NCBI GenBank assembly: GCA_019828595.1
Contig: JAHQRK010000003.1
Location: 2,170,001-2,234,000 of the forward strand
From: Aphanomyces cochlioides
Lineage: Eukaryota > Oomycota > Saprolegniomycetes > Saprolegniales > Verrucalvaceae
Direction of reading: 5' to 3'
DNA: 64,000 nt
Position numbers and translations under genes: made by a program. The notes under the pieces were generated by a model. That model was given only the letters and a program-made list of their open reading frames with translations, had not been told where the DNA came from and searched no databases. This document shows, piece after piece, positions 33,001-44,293 of this stretch (the first letter of the stretch is position 1; every line of letters begins with the position of its first letter).

Positions 33001-35927
33001 AAGTCGCAGCACATGCGACGAGAAACACGTGGAGATGCATCTTGTGGCGTGTGTTTGGGACACTCGCGTGTAGCTTTCGTGTCAAGTTGGTGCTTGGTCC
33101 ACCACACTACCATGACACCTTTCAAACGTGCCAGACGTGGCGAGTGGGCGTCTTCATGGGGTCGAGAGATGCCAAGTCGCAGCACATGCGACGAGAAACA
33201 CGTGGAGATGCATCTTGTGGCGTGTGTTTGGGACACTCGCGTGTAGCTTTCGTGTCAAGTTGGTGCTTGGTCCACCGCACTACCATGACACCTTTCAAAC
33301 GTGCCAGACGTGGCGAGTGGGCGTCTTCATGGGGTCGAGAGATGCCAAGTCGCAGCACATGCGACGAGAAACACGTGGAGATGCATCTTGTGGCGTGTGT
33401 TTGGGACACTCGCGTGTAGCTTTCGTGTCAAGTTGGTGCTTGGTCCACCGCACTACCATGACACCTTTCAAACGTGCCAGACGTGGCGAGTGGGCGTCTT
33501 CATGGGGTCGAGAGATGCCAAGTCGCAGCACATGCGACGAGAAACACGTGGAGATGCATCTTGTGGCGTGTGTTTGGGACACTCGCGTGTAGCTTTCGTG
33601 TCAAGTTGGTGCTTGGTCCACCACACTACCATGACACCTTTCAAACGTGCCAGACGTGGCGAGTGGGCGTCTTCATGGGGTCGAGAGATGCCAAGTCGCA
33701 GCACATGCGACGAGAAACACGTGGAGATGCATCTTGTGGCGTGTGTTTGGGACACTCGCGTGTAGCTTTCGTGTCAAGTTGGTGCTTGGTCCACCACACT
33801 ACCATGACACCTTTCAAACGTGCCAGACGTGGCGAGTGGGCGTCTTCATGGGGTCGAGAGATGCCAAGTCGCAGCACATGCGACGAGAAACACGTGGAGA
33901 TGCATCTTGTGGCGTGTGTTTGGGACACTCGCGTGTAGCTTTCGTGTCAAGTTGGTGCTTGGTCCACCGCACTACCATGACACCTTTCAAACGTGCCAGA
34001 CGTGGCGAGTGGGCGTCTTCATGGGGTCGAGAGATGCCAAGTCGCAGCACATGCGACGAGAAACACGTGGAGATGCATCTTGTGGCGTGTGTTTGGGACA
34101 CTCGCGTGTAGCTTTCGTGTCAAGTTGGTGCTTGGTCCACCACACTACCATGACACCTTTCAAACGTGCCAGACGTGGCGAGTGGGCGTCTTCATGGGGT
34201 CGAGAGATGCCAAGTCGCAGCACATGCGACGAGAAACACGTGGAGATGCATCTTGTGGCGTGTGTTTGGGACACTCGCGTGTAGCTTTCGTGTCAAGTTG
34301 GTGCTTGGTCCACCGCACTACCATGACACCTTTCAAACGTGCCAGACGTGGCGAGTGGGCGTCTTCATAGGGTCGAGAGATGCCAAGTCGCAGCACATGC
34401 GACGAGAAACACGTGGAGATGCATCTTGTGGCGTGTGTTTGGGACACTCGCGTGTAGCTTTCGTGTCAAGTTGGTGCTTGGTCCACCACACTACCATGAC
34501 ACCTTTCAAACGTGCCAGACGTGGCGAGTGGGCGTCTTCATGGGGTCGAGAGATGCCAAGTCGCAGCACATGCGACGAGAAACACGTGGAGATGCATCTT
34601 GTGGCGTGTGTTTGGGACACTCGCGTGTAGCTTTCGTGTCAAGTTGGTGCTTGGTCCACCGCACTACCATGACACCTTTCAAACGTGCCAGACGTGGCGA
34701 GTGGGCGTCTTCATGGGGTCGAGAGATGCCAAGTCGCAGCACATGCGACGAGAAACACGTGGAGATGCATCTTGTGGCGTGTGTTTGGGACACTCGCGTG
34801 TAGCTTTCGTGTCAAGTTGGTGCTTGGTCCACCACACTACCATGACACCTTTCAAACGTGCCAGACGTGGCGAGTGGGCGTCTTCATGGGGTCGAGAGAT
34901 GCCAAGTCGCAGCACATGCGACGAGAAACACGTGGAGATGCATCTTGTGGCGTGTGTTTGGGACACTCGCGTGTAGCTTTCGTGTCAAGTTGGTGCTTGG
35001 TCCACCGCACTACCATGACACCTTTCAAACGTGCCAGACGTGGCGAGTGGGCGTCTTCATGGGGTCGAGAGATGCCAAGTCGCAGCACATGCGACGAGAA
35101 ACACGTGGAGATGCATCTTGTGGCGTGTGTTTGGGACACTCGCGTGTAGCTTTCGTGTCAAGTTGGTGCTTGGTCCACCACACTACCATGACACCTTTCA
35201 AACGTGCCAGACGTGGCGAGTGGGCGTCTTCATGGGGTCGAGAGATGCCAAGTCGCAGCACATGCGACGAGAAACACGTGGAGATGCATCTTGTGGCGTG
35301 TGTTTGGGACACTCGCGTGTAGCTTTCGTGTCAAGTTGGTGCTTGGTCCACCACACTACCATGACACCTTTCAAACGTGCCAGACGTGGCGAGTGGGCGT
35401 CTTCATGGGGTCGAGAGATGCCAAGTCGCAGCACATGCGACGAGAAACACGTGGAGATGCATCTTGTGGCGTGTGTTTGGGACACTCGCGTGTAGCTTTC
35501 GTGTCAAGTTGGTGCTTGGTCCACCACACTACCATGACACCTTTCAAACGTGCCAGACGTGGCGAGTGGGCGTCTTCATGGGGTCGAGAGATGCCAAGTC
35601 GCAGCACATGCGACGAGAAACACGTGGAGATGCATCTTGTGGCGTGTGTTTGGGACACTCGCGTGTAGCTTTCGTGTCAAGTTGGTGCTTGGTCCACCGC
35701 ACTACCATGACACCTTTCAAACGTGCCAGACGTGGCGAGTGGGCGTCTTCATGGGGTCGAGAGATGCCAAGTCGCAGCACATGCGACGAGAAACACGTGG
35801 AGATGCATCTTGTGGCGTGTGTTTGGGACACTCGCGTGTAGCTTTCGTGTCAAGTTGGTGCTTGGTCCACCACACTACCATGACACCTTTCAAACGTGCC
35901 AGACGTGGCGAGTGGGCGTCGTCATGG
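18006..35927 (+). repeat. Tandem satellite array, 173-bp unit, 103 full copies plus a 103-bp partial copy
   Basis: Units begin GGGACACTCGCGTGTAGCTT at 18006 and every 173 bp through 35825, with no indels in the entire array. Almost the only variable site is unit position 48 (CCACCGCAC or CCACCACAC), split about evenly. Rare private changes occur at 20600, 26216, 28984, 34369 and 35921. Each unit has two short dyads (AGACG 77-81 with CGTCT 93-97; GTCGCA 120-125 with TGCGAC 131-136) and a CACGTG palindrome at 143-148. Because 173 is not a multiple of 3, ORFs of 154 codons (+) and 95 codons (-) recur in every unit; they are artefacts of repetition. The array ends abruptly at 35927 where a LINE 3' end begins. 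The period is close to a nucleosome repeat, as in many centromeric satellites. Confidence 0.98.
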
Positions 35928-36053
35928 TTAAATGAGTTGTATTAACCTTATTTTTTAGCAAAGGCCCTAATGACATACTAATTTGTCTCGTATTGTATAA
36001 ATAGAACTTGGAAAATAGAATATGGCAAAGTGGTCATTGAACAGGAGATGAAG

Positions 36054-36076
36054 TGAGTGAGCCGTCAGCTCACTCA
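36054..36076 (-). other. Hairpin overlapping the LINE ORF2 stop codon
   Basis: TGAGTGAGC (36054-36062) and GCTCACTCA (36068-36076) form a perfect 9-bp stem with loop CGTCA. The minus-strand ORF2 stop TGA is the last three bases. Other copies keep a pairing version: at 58,780-58,815 and 63,811-63,834 both sides are altered but a GTGAGC/GCTCAC core remains, while the copy at 49,090-49,120 has one arm mutated. A structured RNA element is possible for 3'-end recognition by the reverse transcriptase. Confidence 0.6.
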
Positions 36077-39000
36077 TGAAACGACGCTGTTAGGAATGAT
36101 GTGTTGACGTAACCAGGGGTCCGAAGATAGATGCTTGAGCACATTGAATACCTTGGTGTATCCCTTCTTGAGAGGGAGATCAACCAGGAGCTGTTGTAGA
36201 TGTAGCTTGATCAAAGAGGCAGCATGAATGGCAACTTCCATCGGACTCTTCGCTGTGAGGTCGGGTCGAAAGGTGCGATCGGCACGTTGGAGCCATATTT
36301 GATAATACACGCAGGCTCGGACAATCGGCCAGATCTTCAGATAGCCACGGATGTAGTATCCATCGGACGGCTTGGGCGTCTCGTAGAACATTTCCAGACA
36401 CGTGGACGGAAAGGAACACTCGAGCAGTCGCTGGATCGCCTTGAAGAAATACCAAACAGATTGACCATATCCACAAGAGAACAGGAAATGCTCGTACGTC
36501 TCATTGACACGACAGAAGACACACGTCGGCTTGGGGTCTTGGTACTGAAACAGATATTGCATGGCGTTGGCGCGGAGAAGGGTCTTGAAAATGAACTCTC
36601 CATTCGAGGGAGAATGTGGTCGGGTTGGAGGAAGGCGGCAAGTTGGGTAAGGCGCTTGGGGTCTTCGTAAAAGTTGGATGGCAGGTTGAGATGCTTGGTA
36701 GGAAGAATGGACGAGCTGACAGCTGGAGAAGCTCTGATCTTAGCCGATTTCGAAGTCGCAAGCGCCAACAAGATCGGACTCGAGTCAGGGTGAATCATCC
36801 AGTGCCATTCCATCCATTCAGAGCTTGGCGTCGGCAAGTGGAACACGGGAGCATCCTCTTCAGAAACAATCTCAAACAATCGTGATAACTTGGTCACCAA
36901 GATTGAGATCCATTGTTTCGTTGGAGGGACAAAATTGGCTTGGCGGCAGGCACGGTTGATTTTGTCGAACAAGATCGAAAGGGCCAAACTCGCTGACACG
37001 GAGTCAACAAATGCGACAACTTCGTGATGTGAAGCGAAGCCAATACATTGGCTTGGTCTTGCGTCGATGTAGAGCACTGATCGTATAGGTCTTCGAGTCC
37101 AGGCAGATACGAGTTGTGCCAAAGGGGAACATCCAAAGATGAGATGTGATTTGGACAGCCGTACGGAGTCCAGCGAGATTCAAACCAGCTACTCAATAAG
37201 GCTTTCCACATTGGAGTGATATTGGGATTCTTGTACAGTTGTCTGATGAATGCAGAAGAGCCATTTGCCAAGAGGAGATCTCGGGGGGAACCCCATGGAT
37301 GAAAAGCCTTCTCGAGGAGAGTATAGCCCGGCGTAATCCAGGCGGACATGGCAGACTTGCGGGGTGGGGTGGTGATGGCTTGAATGCATCTGATCATGAC
37401 AGAGCGGTTGTGTTGTTGCCATAAAGCAAGTGCATGGTGCAGGCCTAAGCCACCGGACTTCTTCGGCATGAATAGGATCTCCTTTTTGATCAAACGGAGG
37501 CCATGGACAGAGGAGGATGGGTTGATTTCTTCACCATGCATAAATTGAAGCATGGCCTTGTCGATCTTTTTGGCCAGGTCTTTGTCGGCAGGGACAAAAG
37601 CCAGTTGGTACCATAACACAGGCAGACATATGCTGTGCAGGATAGTGACTTTTCCGGCCATGGTTCGAGCCTTGTAGAGCCACAAAGACAAGCGAGCCAC
37701 AAACTTCTCAAACACGTAATTGAAACGTGCCAATGGAGAAAGATTGGGCGCAACCAAGATACCAAGAGCCTTCACGGGACTGTCGGAAGTAACTTGTAGT
37801 GAGGCAAGGTTCCCATTCAACTGGCTGTAGGTCAGAATTTGGGTCTTGTCTACGTTGAGTCGGAAACCAGACTTGTCGCAAAAGGTTTGAACCAATGCAA
37901 GCTGCCGGTGGAGGCACGTCTCATTTGCCGCATAGAGTTGCGAGTCGTCGGCAAAGTAACTCCCAGTGTGGTAGCGATCCCCACACTTGATGCCATAGTT
38001 GGAGTGTTGCCGTAGGAGTTGGCACATCGGTTCCAAAGCGATCACAAACAGAAGTGGCGACAGTGGATCACCTTGCAACACACCGCGTGAGATGTGAACT
38101 GGCTTGGACAAGAAGCCGTTCACCAAGATGCGAGACTTGCGGCCTGAGTACAGTACGCGAACCATGTCAACAAAGGTTTCGGGAAAGCCATAGTGACGGA
38201 GGACGCGGAGCAAGTACGCGTGGTCCACGCGATCAAAAGCTTCTCAAAGTCAAGCAGTGCCACCATCGAGGACGGACTGTGTAGTTTGATGTGGTGCAGC
38301 ATGTCATCCAGTCGTGCAATATTGGTTTGGATATTGCTTCGACGGATAAAGCCTTGCTGGTCCGGGTGGATGATGTGTCGAATGTGGCGCTGGAGTCGAT
38401 AAGCCAGAATACTCGTCAGGATTTTCACATCCGTGTTGAGTAGGCTAATGGGCCGATAGTTCTTGGCTTGTGACTTGGGGCCTTTCTTGTGCAGCAACAC
38501 AAGCGTACTGACAAGTTGCATGGGAGTCAAGCGAGGGTGAGAATGGAGCTGGTGTGTGACTAGCAGCTCCAATACCAACGACCACTTGTGAGGTGCAAGT
38601 TTGAGGACTTCGAATGGCGGAGCGTTGGGACCTGGCGCTGAGTTCGAACTGCTGTGTCCAATAGCATGATAGAACTCGTTGGCGCGCAAGGGAGCCGACA
38701 GCTCTTTCTGGGCTTGCTCTGGCAGTTGCTTGTGTCGAGTCAATGGGGTCAGAAATGACGACACTTTGTCTCCAGATCGCTGCACCTCGGGAGCTGCAAA
38801 CAAGTCCTTGTAGTAGTCGACCAGGACGTCAGACATGCCTTGTTGATTGGAGACAACATTTCCATTGACATCCACCAACTCTTTGAAGACTGTCTTCTTC
38901 AAGGGGGTAGGGACAGGGGACATGAAGTGGAACTTGGACGAGCGCTCTGCTTTGTACAAGTGAAGTTGGAACGCCTGGTCTTGACGAAACTGCTTGTCTC

Positions 39001-40301
39001 GATCTTGTAGCTCGTGAATTTGCTTTTGAAGGTCTCGCACTCGATCCACCAGCACTGAATCTTGACGCATGTTGGGGACTTGCAAAAGCGAAGCGATCAC
39101 GACAGCTAACTTCTTCAACGGCAGACGTTGTTTCTCCAATCGTTGAGAATGGAATTCTTTGAGTTGGGAGCGGATACCATTGACCAGCATGTCGTAGGCC
39201 TTGGAGATATTGTGGAATGTTGGAGACTTGTCCAAAAATCGATCCAGACATCCATGAACAATCTCGGCCGCTCGTGGTAGACGAAGTAGCCAAGTTGGAG
39301 CTTTCCATGATCCAGAGCCATGGCGCAATGTTTGACGCTTTGTGATGATACGACAAGCCACGTGGTCAGCCTGTGGAACGTGTGGCATGTGCGTCGCCTT
39401 CCAATGACGAAGACCCGCCAAGGTAGATGAACAAAAGATGTAGTCGAGTCGGTTGGTGAGTGTGGGACTTGTGAAGGCTCGTGCCACGGGGTTTTGACGG
39501 CGAAACAGATCCACCAGAGATGATACGACAAGCCACGTGGTCAGCCTGTGGAACGTGTGGCATGTGCGTCGCCTTCCAATGACAAAGACCCGCCAAGGTG
39601 GACGAACAAAAGATGTAGTCGAGTCGGTTGGTGAGTGTGGGACTTGTGAAGGCTCGTGCCACGGGGTTTTGACGGCGAAACAGATCCACCAGAGACAAAC
39701 TGTGCATCCATTGTTCCAGTTGAAGGGTGCCGGCCATGGTGGAGGTGCTGGGTCTCAACGAATCCAAATCTTTGTTGAGAGTGCAGTTGAAATCTCCTCC
39801 AACAATATGGAGCGCATGTGGAGGAAAGTCGCGTGGCAATTCTTCGAAGTAACTTGCTCGTTCTTGGAAGGCTGCCGGCGCATAGATATTGTGGAGAACG
39901 ACTGTCAGTGGACCCAGAGTACATCGCACTTGTAGATAACGACCACGAAGCACTGGGTTGTCATGAGGGACTTGAGTGGCGTTCTTCAAAGGAGAGTGAG
40001 GATGTATCAACGTAGCCAGACCTCCAGTGGCTGGCGACGTGGATACTTCAGGGTAAATAGGCTCTTCAAAGAACAAAGAGCCTTCGTGGTTTGTGATGCG
40101 TTGCCAATGGAACGCAACACGGTCGTGGAGACTTGGCGTGCGGAAACGGGTTTCTTGGATAAAGGAAACGTCGTGAACACTTGATAGTTTGTCGAGGATG
40201 TACCGATGACTGTTGGAGAAGCCATTGGTGTTGAGGGAGATGATTTGTGGGTCCCAGTCCACGAGTTCAGTTGGGACATCGGAGAAGTTGTTGTCACTCA
40301 T
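36074..40301 (-). pseudogene. LINE copy A ORF2: APE endonuclease, reverse transcriptase, zinc knuckle (broken)
   Basis: ATG at 40301 (MSDNNFSDVPTELVDWD). The endonuclease motifs SLNTNGF, FIQETRF, GGDFNC, RLDYIF and QADHVA are present, but a 175-bp tandem duplication starting at 39344 and 39519 shifts the frame. The RT domain shows NYRPISLLNTDVKIL, QQGFIRRSNIQTNI, GVLQGDPLSPLLF and YFADDSQLYA. A one-base loss near 38,240 destroys motif A (LDFEKAFD becomes LDFEKLLI), and further frameshifts lie near 36,980 and 36,605. The C-terminus has C-x2-C-x7-H-x4-C (CVFCRVNETYEHFLFSC), as in zf-RVT LINEs. By comparison with other copies the intact protein would be about 1,351 residues. This copy cannot encode an active enzyme. 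Confidence 0.9.
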
Positions 40302-40379
40302 CACGAGTACAGATGAAAATGAGTAGAATGGAGGGGTCAGAGGGGAGGTTGAAATGGATTGAAGCAGGGGATAGAAGCC

Positions 40380-43300
40380 TTAGAGTTGATCGTCCTCCAA
40401 ATCGAGGGGATCAATTTCGTCGGCGTTCATGGAGTGGTGAGCTTTGCTGCAGAGCTCGTCGATGTGGTAATTGTTGGTGATGCTTTTGAGCATCGAGATG
40501 GCCGACAAGACGGGAGCCGGCAAAGTGAACTTCTCGAGATTGTCGCTGAAGTTTTCGATCAAAGCAAACAGCGACCAGTCCGTCAAGCAGTTGGTGTCAG
40601 GCAATCTTGTTGCTTCTTGGTTCAATAGAACAGTCAGTGCCTCCGAGTTTGTGTAGAGGTCTGGGGCCCGATTTGAGAGGAATAAGTCAATCGTAGCAAG
40701 TGCAAAGAGGATGCGCTTGATCTCTGGTATGTCCGTGGTCAATTCTTCCAAGATTTCTGACGGGTGAATCTTGTATTGAGCCATGAAGTTGACGTGATGT
40801 TTGTAGTTGTGAGGCTTGCCTTGAGCTTTTAACAAAGCCATCTTGCGCTCAATAGTCTTGGTTGCAACAAGTGACTGAAACAAACTGAGGTCTTCATCTT
40901 GTGCGTACATAGCATGTGCAACGAGCTGAGGGTCATCTCGCAAAATGCGTTGACATTCGGTGATACTGCCTTCGACTTTCTTATCTCGAATGATCTTCTT
41001 CGCCAATTCGAGGTGGGCTGCAGCAGACTTGTTAAGTCGTTGTTTCTTCGCTTTGCCTTTGGTCTTTTTCGGGCGTGGCGCACTTGAATCTTCCAATACA
41101 ATTCGAGGCACTGCAAAGTCTTCAAACGAGAGTTCCACGTCGTCTTCTTCGAGGATATGAAAACGGTTGGATGTCGGCAGGGGATCCAAACGTGGGGACG
41201 AAGGCAAAGTACGTTTTGGAGCTGGTCCAGACCGGTAGCCCGTTACCAATTGAAGGTCCAGCGAGTTCTTGGGCTGCTCACTTGGTGGAGCAAGAGCGGG
41301 CGATTCGTTGGTAGACATTTCCACATCTTCTTGTTGTTTGTCTTGTCCATTGTTGTTAGGGGGATCGCTGTCACCAGACATATCGACATCAGAGCCATGA
41401 GAAGGAGCTGAGAAGGAGCTGTTGGCTGTGGTTGTTCATCTTGACGATCTCCAGATGCCTCAGTTGAGTCGGCCTTGCCTTCCGCATTTGTTCCAGGGTC
41501 TTGATCATGATCGTCTCCATCATGTTCAGGTTCTTTCTCTCCTGACGGAGGAGATTTTGCCGCTGCCTTGGCCGCTTTTGCCTTCGCTTTTTCAGCCTTG
41601 GCCTCTGCACGTCGTGAAACAATCGACGGAGGCAATGTCTTGTTCAGAGCAGCGATCTTGTGCTGAAACACGACGACAAAAGGCTGACCCGACGGATCCG
41701 TAATGGTGATTTCGCGTAGTGCGTCGCCGGATTTTGGCACCAACACTGCTGGAGGCGCAGGCGACTTGAAAATGACTCTCAAATGCGGCGACTTGATGTT
41801 CTGACCAGCAGTAGGGTTGAATGCTGCTATCACTGACTTGGTCAATGCAGCCATTTTCTTGACAATCGCCTTGGCCATCGAAGGGTGACTGACCTTGTTG
41901 AACGTAACGTAGTAGTTGTTGCCATAACGCGAGTACTTGGGAACCAGGAAGTCTTTGCCACCAAGTCGAAACGTTGTGCCTCCCATTTCCACGCACGTAG
42001 ACAAGTTGTAACTTGAGATCACAATGGTCTGTGGGTTCTTCATCAAAATGTTCGGAAATTTGGAGCCCCATAACAAACCAGGATTTTCCTTGACAAATTG
42101 ATCGCAGATGACTTTTTCGGACCAGTCCTTGTAGGCTTCGCCCAACTTGACTGTGAGCTCGTACACTTGGGACTGGGGAGTGAGCAAAATGTTTTCAATG
42201 AAGGCGTCCATGTCACCAGAGTCTTTGTAGAATGCGTCCGCCATGGCCTCGCATCGCGCAATATCGTCATCGGCAATAGCATGAGCACCAGTGTTGCGAT
42301 GTTTCGCGCCTTTGGGAGCATTGCCTTGCTTGGAATCTTTCTTGGACGAAGCTGAATCCTTGCCGGGAGCCTTTTGCGTCCATGGATTGGCCTTTTCAGC
42401 GTTTTGTTGCTCTTGATCGCCTTGTATTTTGTCTGCCGCGGTAGGAGGGTCAACAGCGCCATTTCCTTGAGCAACGGATTTGTCGACAATGTCTTGATTT
42501 GACTGTTCATTGTCATTGTTTGTCGATTGTTCCTCGTGAATAACTTCTCCAGGAGTATCACACGGCTTCGCTTGGCCGTTAATGTCGCCTGACCCATCAA
42601 CCTCCGAGTGAATTTGAGTATTTCCCTCGTCGGTTAAGGCCTCGGTTTCAGTAGAATCCTTCCCCTCGGCGTCTCCAGAGACCATATCCACGTCCTCTTG
42701 AGATTTTTCTTCTTCCTCTCCCGTTCTAGGAGGCTCAGCACAGGGGGCGACGCGGTTGGTGGCTGCTGGCTCAGTCCCATTGGTCACGAGAAAGGCCGGG
42801 GCCAGACCCCCAGTGACAGGGGTAGAAGGGGAATCCATGCCATCCCCGCAGCACGGTGACTGGGGTACACCATTGCTCCGGCGAGAACCCAAATCGGGAT
42901 ACCGCCCCCGCCCCTCCGAAGAGGCCCCTGGGGGGAAGTAGACAGAACCGCAGGGTGTGCCCATAGGGGGGCCCTCGTAGCCTCTAGGGCTGGCATGGAC
43001 CCCGTTTTCTCGCCGCCTTCACTGGGGATCGACTCCAATTGGAGTCCAGGGAAGCAGCCACCACAGGCACAAGGCCCCAGTGGTTCGCCCTCCTGAGTGA
43101 GGGCTTCGCTAGACAAGTTAACGACAGTGGTCTGGGGGTCAACCACTGACCCACTGAGGTTGACCCCCCCCTGGAACTCCGGCGAGTGGAGCACCAGGTG
43201 AAGCGCTGGTGGAGCGAGACGCAGATTGGTCTCCAGAGACGCTGTTGGGGTCGAATTCGACCTCCACTTCGGCCCTAGGGTTAGGTGTAGAGACATTACT

Positions 43301-43423
43301 CACACCACTTCCGCCATCCTGATTGGACGACGAAAGTGTGTGAGGTGATACAATACCTGGAATGATGGTGACTCCGCGAGTGTTGATCTCACGGAGCTCG
43401 GAACAGCTGTTGGCGTTGGACAT
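40380..43423 (-). pseudogene. LINE copy A ORF1 (frameshifted twice)
   Basis: ATG at 43423 (MSNANSCSEL). The frame breaks at a run of 8 G (7 in the copy at 61091) near 43,165, and again at an 11-bp duplication (AGCTCCTTCTC, near 41,400). This leaves two long open segments, 41243-42964 and 40380-41381. The protein is Ser/Pro-rich at the N-terminus and Gln/Asp/Lys-rich in the middle. It has a more ordered core (SGDMDAFIENILLTPQSQVY through KFPNIL, then YNLSTCVEMGGTTFRLGGKD) and a second C-terminal helical part (TKTIERKMALLKAQGK...). I do not recognise a standard ORF1 RRM or CCHC knuckle. It presumably binds LINE RNA, by position only. Confidence 0.85.
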
Positions 43424-43438
43424 TTTGAGCGCGGCGGC

Positions 43439-44288
43439 TAGTATCCATCGGACGGCTTGGGCGTCTCGTAGAACATTTCCAGACACGTGGACGGAAAGGA
43501 ACACTCGAGCAGTCGCTGGATCGCCTTGAAGAAATACCAAACAGATTGACCATATCCACAAGAGAACAGGAAATGCTCGTACGTCTCATTGACACGACAG
43601 AAGACACACGTCGGCTTGGGGTCTTGGTACTGAAACAGATATTGCATGGCGTTGGCGCGGAGAAGGGTCTTGAAAATGAACTCTCCATATCGAGGGAGAA
43701 TGTGGTCGGGTTGGAGGAAGGCGGCAAGTTGGGTAAGGCGCTTGGGGTCTTCGTAAAAGTTGGATGGCAGGTTGAGATGCTTGGTAGGAAGAATGGACGA
43801 GCTGACAGCTGGAGAAGCTCTGATCTTAGCCGATTTCGAAGTCGCAAACGCCAACAAGATCGGACTCGAGTCAGGGTGTATCATCCAGTGCCATTCCATC
43901 CATTCAGAGCTTGGCGTCGGCAAGTGGAACACGGGAGCATCCTCTTCAGAAACAATCTCAAACAATCGTGATAACTTGGTCCCCAAGATTGAGATCCATT
44001 GTTTCGTTGGAGGGACAAAATTGGCTTGGCGGCAGGCACGGTTGATTTTGTCGAACAAGATCGAAGCTGGCCAAACTCGCTGACACGGAGTCAACAAATG
44101 CGACAACTTCGTGATGTGAAGCGACGCCAATACATTGGCTTGGTCTTGCGTCGATGTAGAGCACTGATCGTATAGGTCTTCAAGTCCAGGCAGATACGAG
44201 TTGTGCCAAAGGGGAACATCCAAAGATGAGATGTGATTTGGACAGCAGTACGGAGTCCAGCGGGATTCAAACCAGCTACTCAATAAGA
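43439..44288 (-). mobile_element. LINE fragment K: ORF2 C-terminal segment wedged between copies A and B
   Basis: 850 bp, minus strand, coding for ORF2 from about SSWFESRWTPYCCPNH to PKPSDGY, including the C-x2-C-x7-H-x4-C knuckle. It lacks a 3' UTR and is joined to the 5' side of copy A at 43438/43439 and to the 5' side of copy B at 44288/44289. It forms the spacer at the centre of the A/B palindrome. Confidence 0.88.
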
Positions 44289-44293
44289 TCAAA

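Larger units (their letters stand above)
35926..43438 (-). mobile_element. LINE copy A: nearly full-length non-LTR retrotransposon, minus strand, decayed
   Basis: The 3' terminus (GGTTAA hairpin end) abuts the satellite at 35926. On the minus strand the copy holds ORF1 (from 43423), a 78-nt spacer, ORF2 (from 40301) and the 3' UTR. It stops 15 bp upstream of the ORF1 ATG, so the 5' UTR is missing. It carries an extra G in a G run of ORF1, an 11-bp duplication in ORF1 (near 41,400), a 175-bp duplication in the endonuclease (39344/39519) and several ORF2 frameshifts. There is no poly(A) tail and no visible target duplication. Confidence 0.93.

Noticed and set aside
18006..35927. About a hundred 154-codon plus-strand and 95-codon minus-strand ORFs
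   Set aside because: They recur with the 173-bp unit only because the unit has few stops and its length is not a multiple of three. They overlap on both strands and resemble no protein.
18006..35927. CRISPR-like array
   Set aside because: The entire 173-bp unit is repeated with no variable spacers, and the window is eukaryotic.
41243..42964. Independent 573-codon gene, also at 44753-46474
   Set aside because: It is the middle of LINE ORF1 framed by two frameshifts. The start region and the last roughly 50 codons are out-of-frame translation, as copy I shows.
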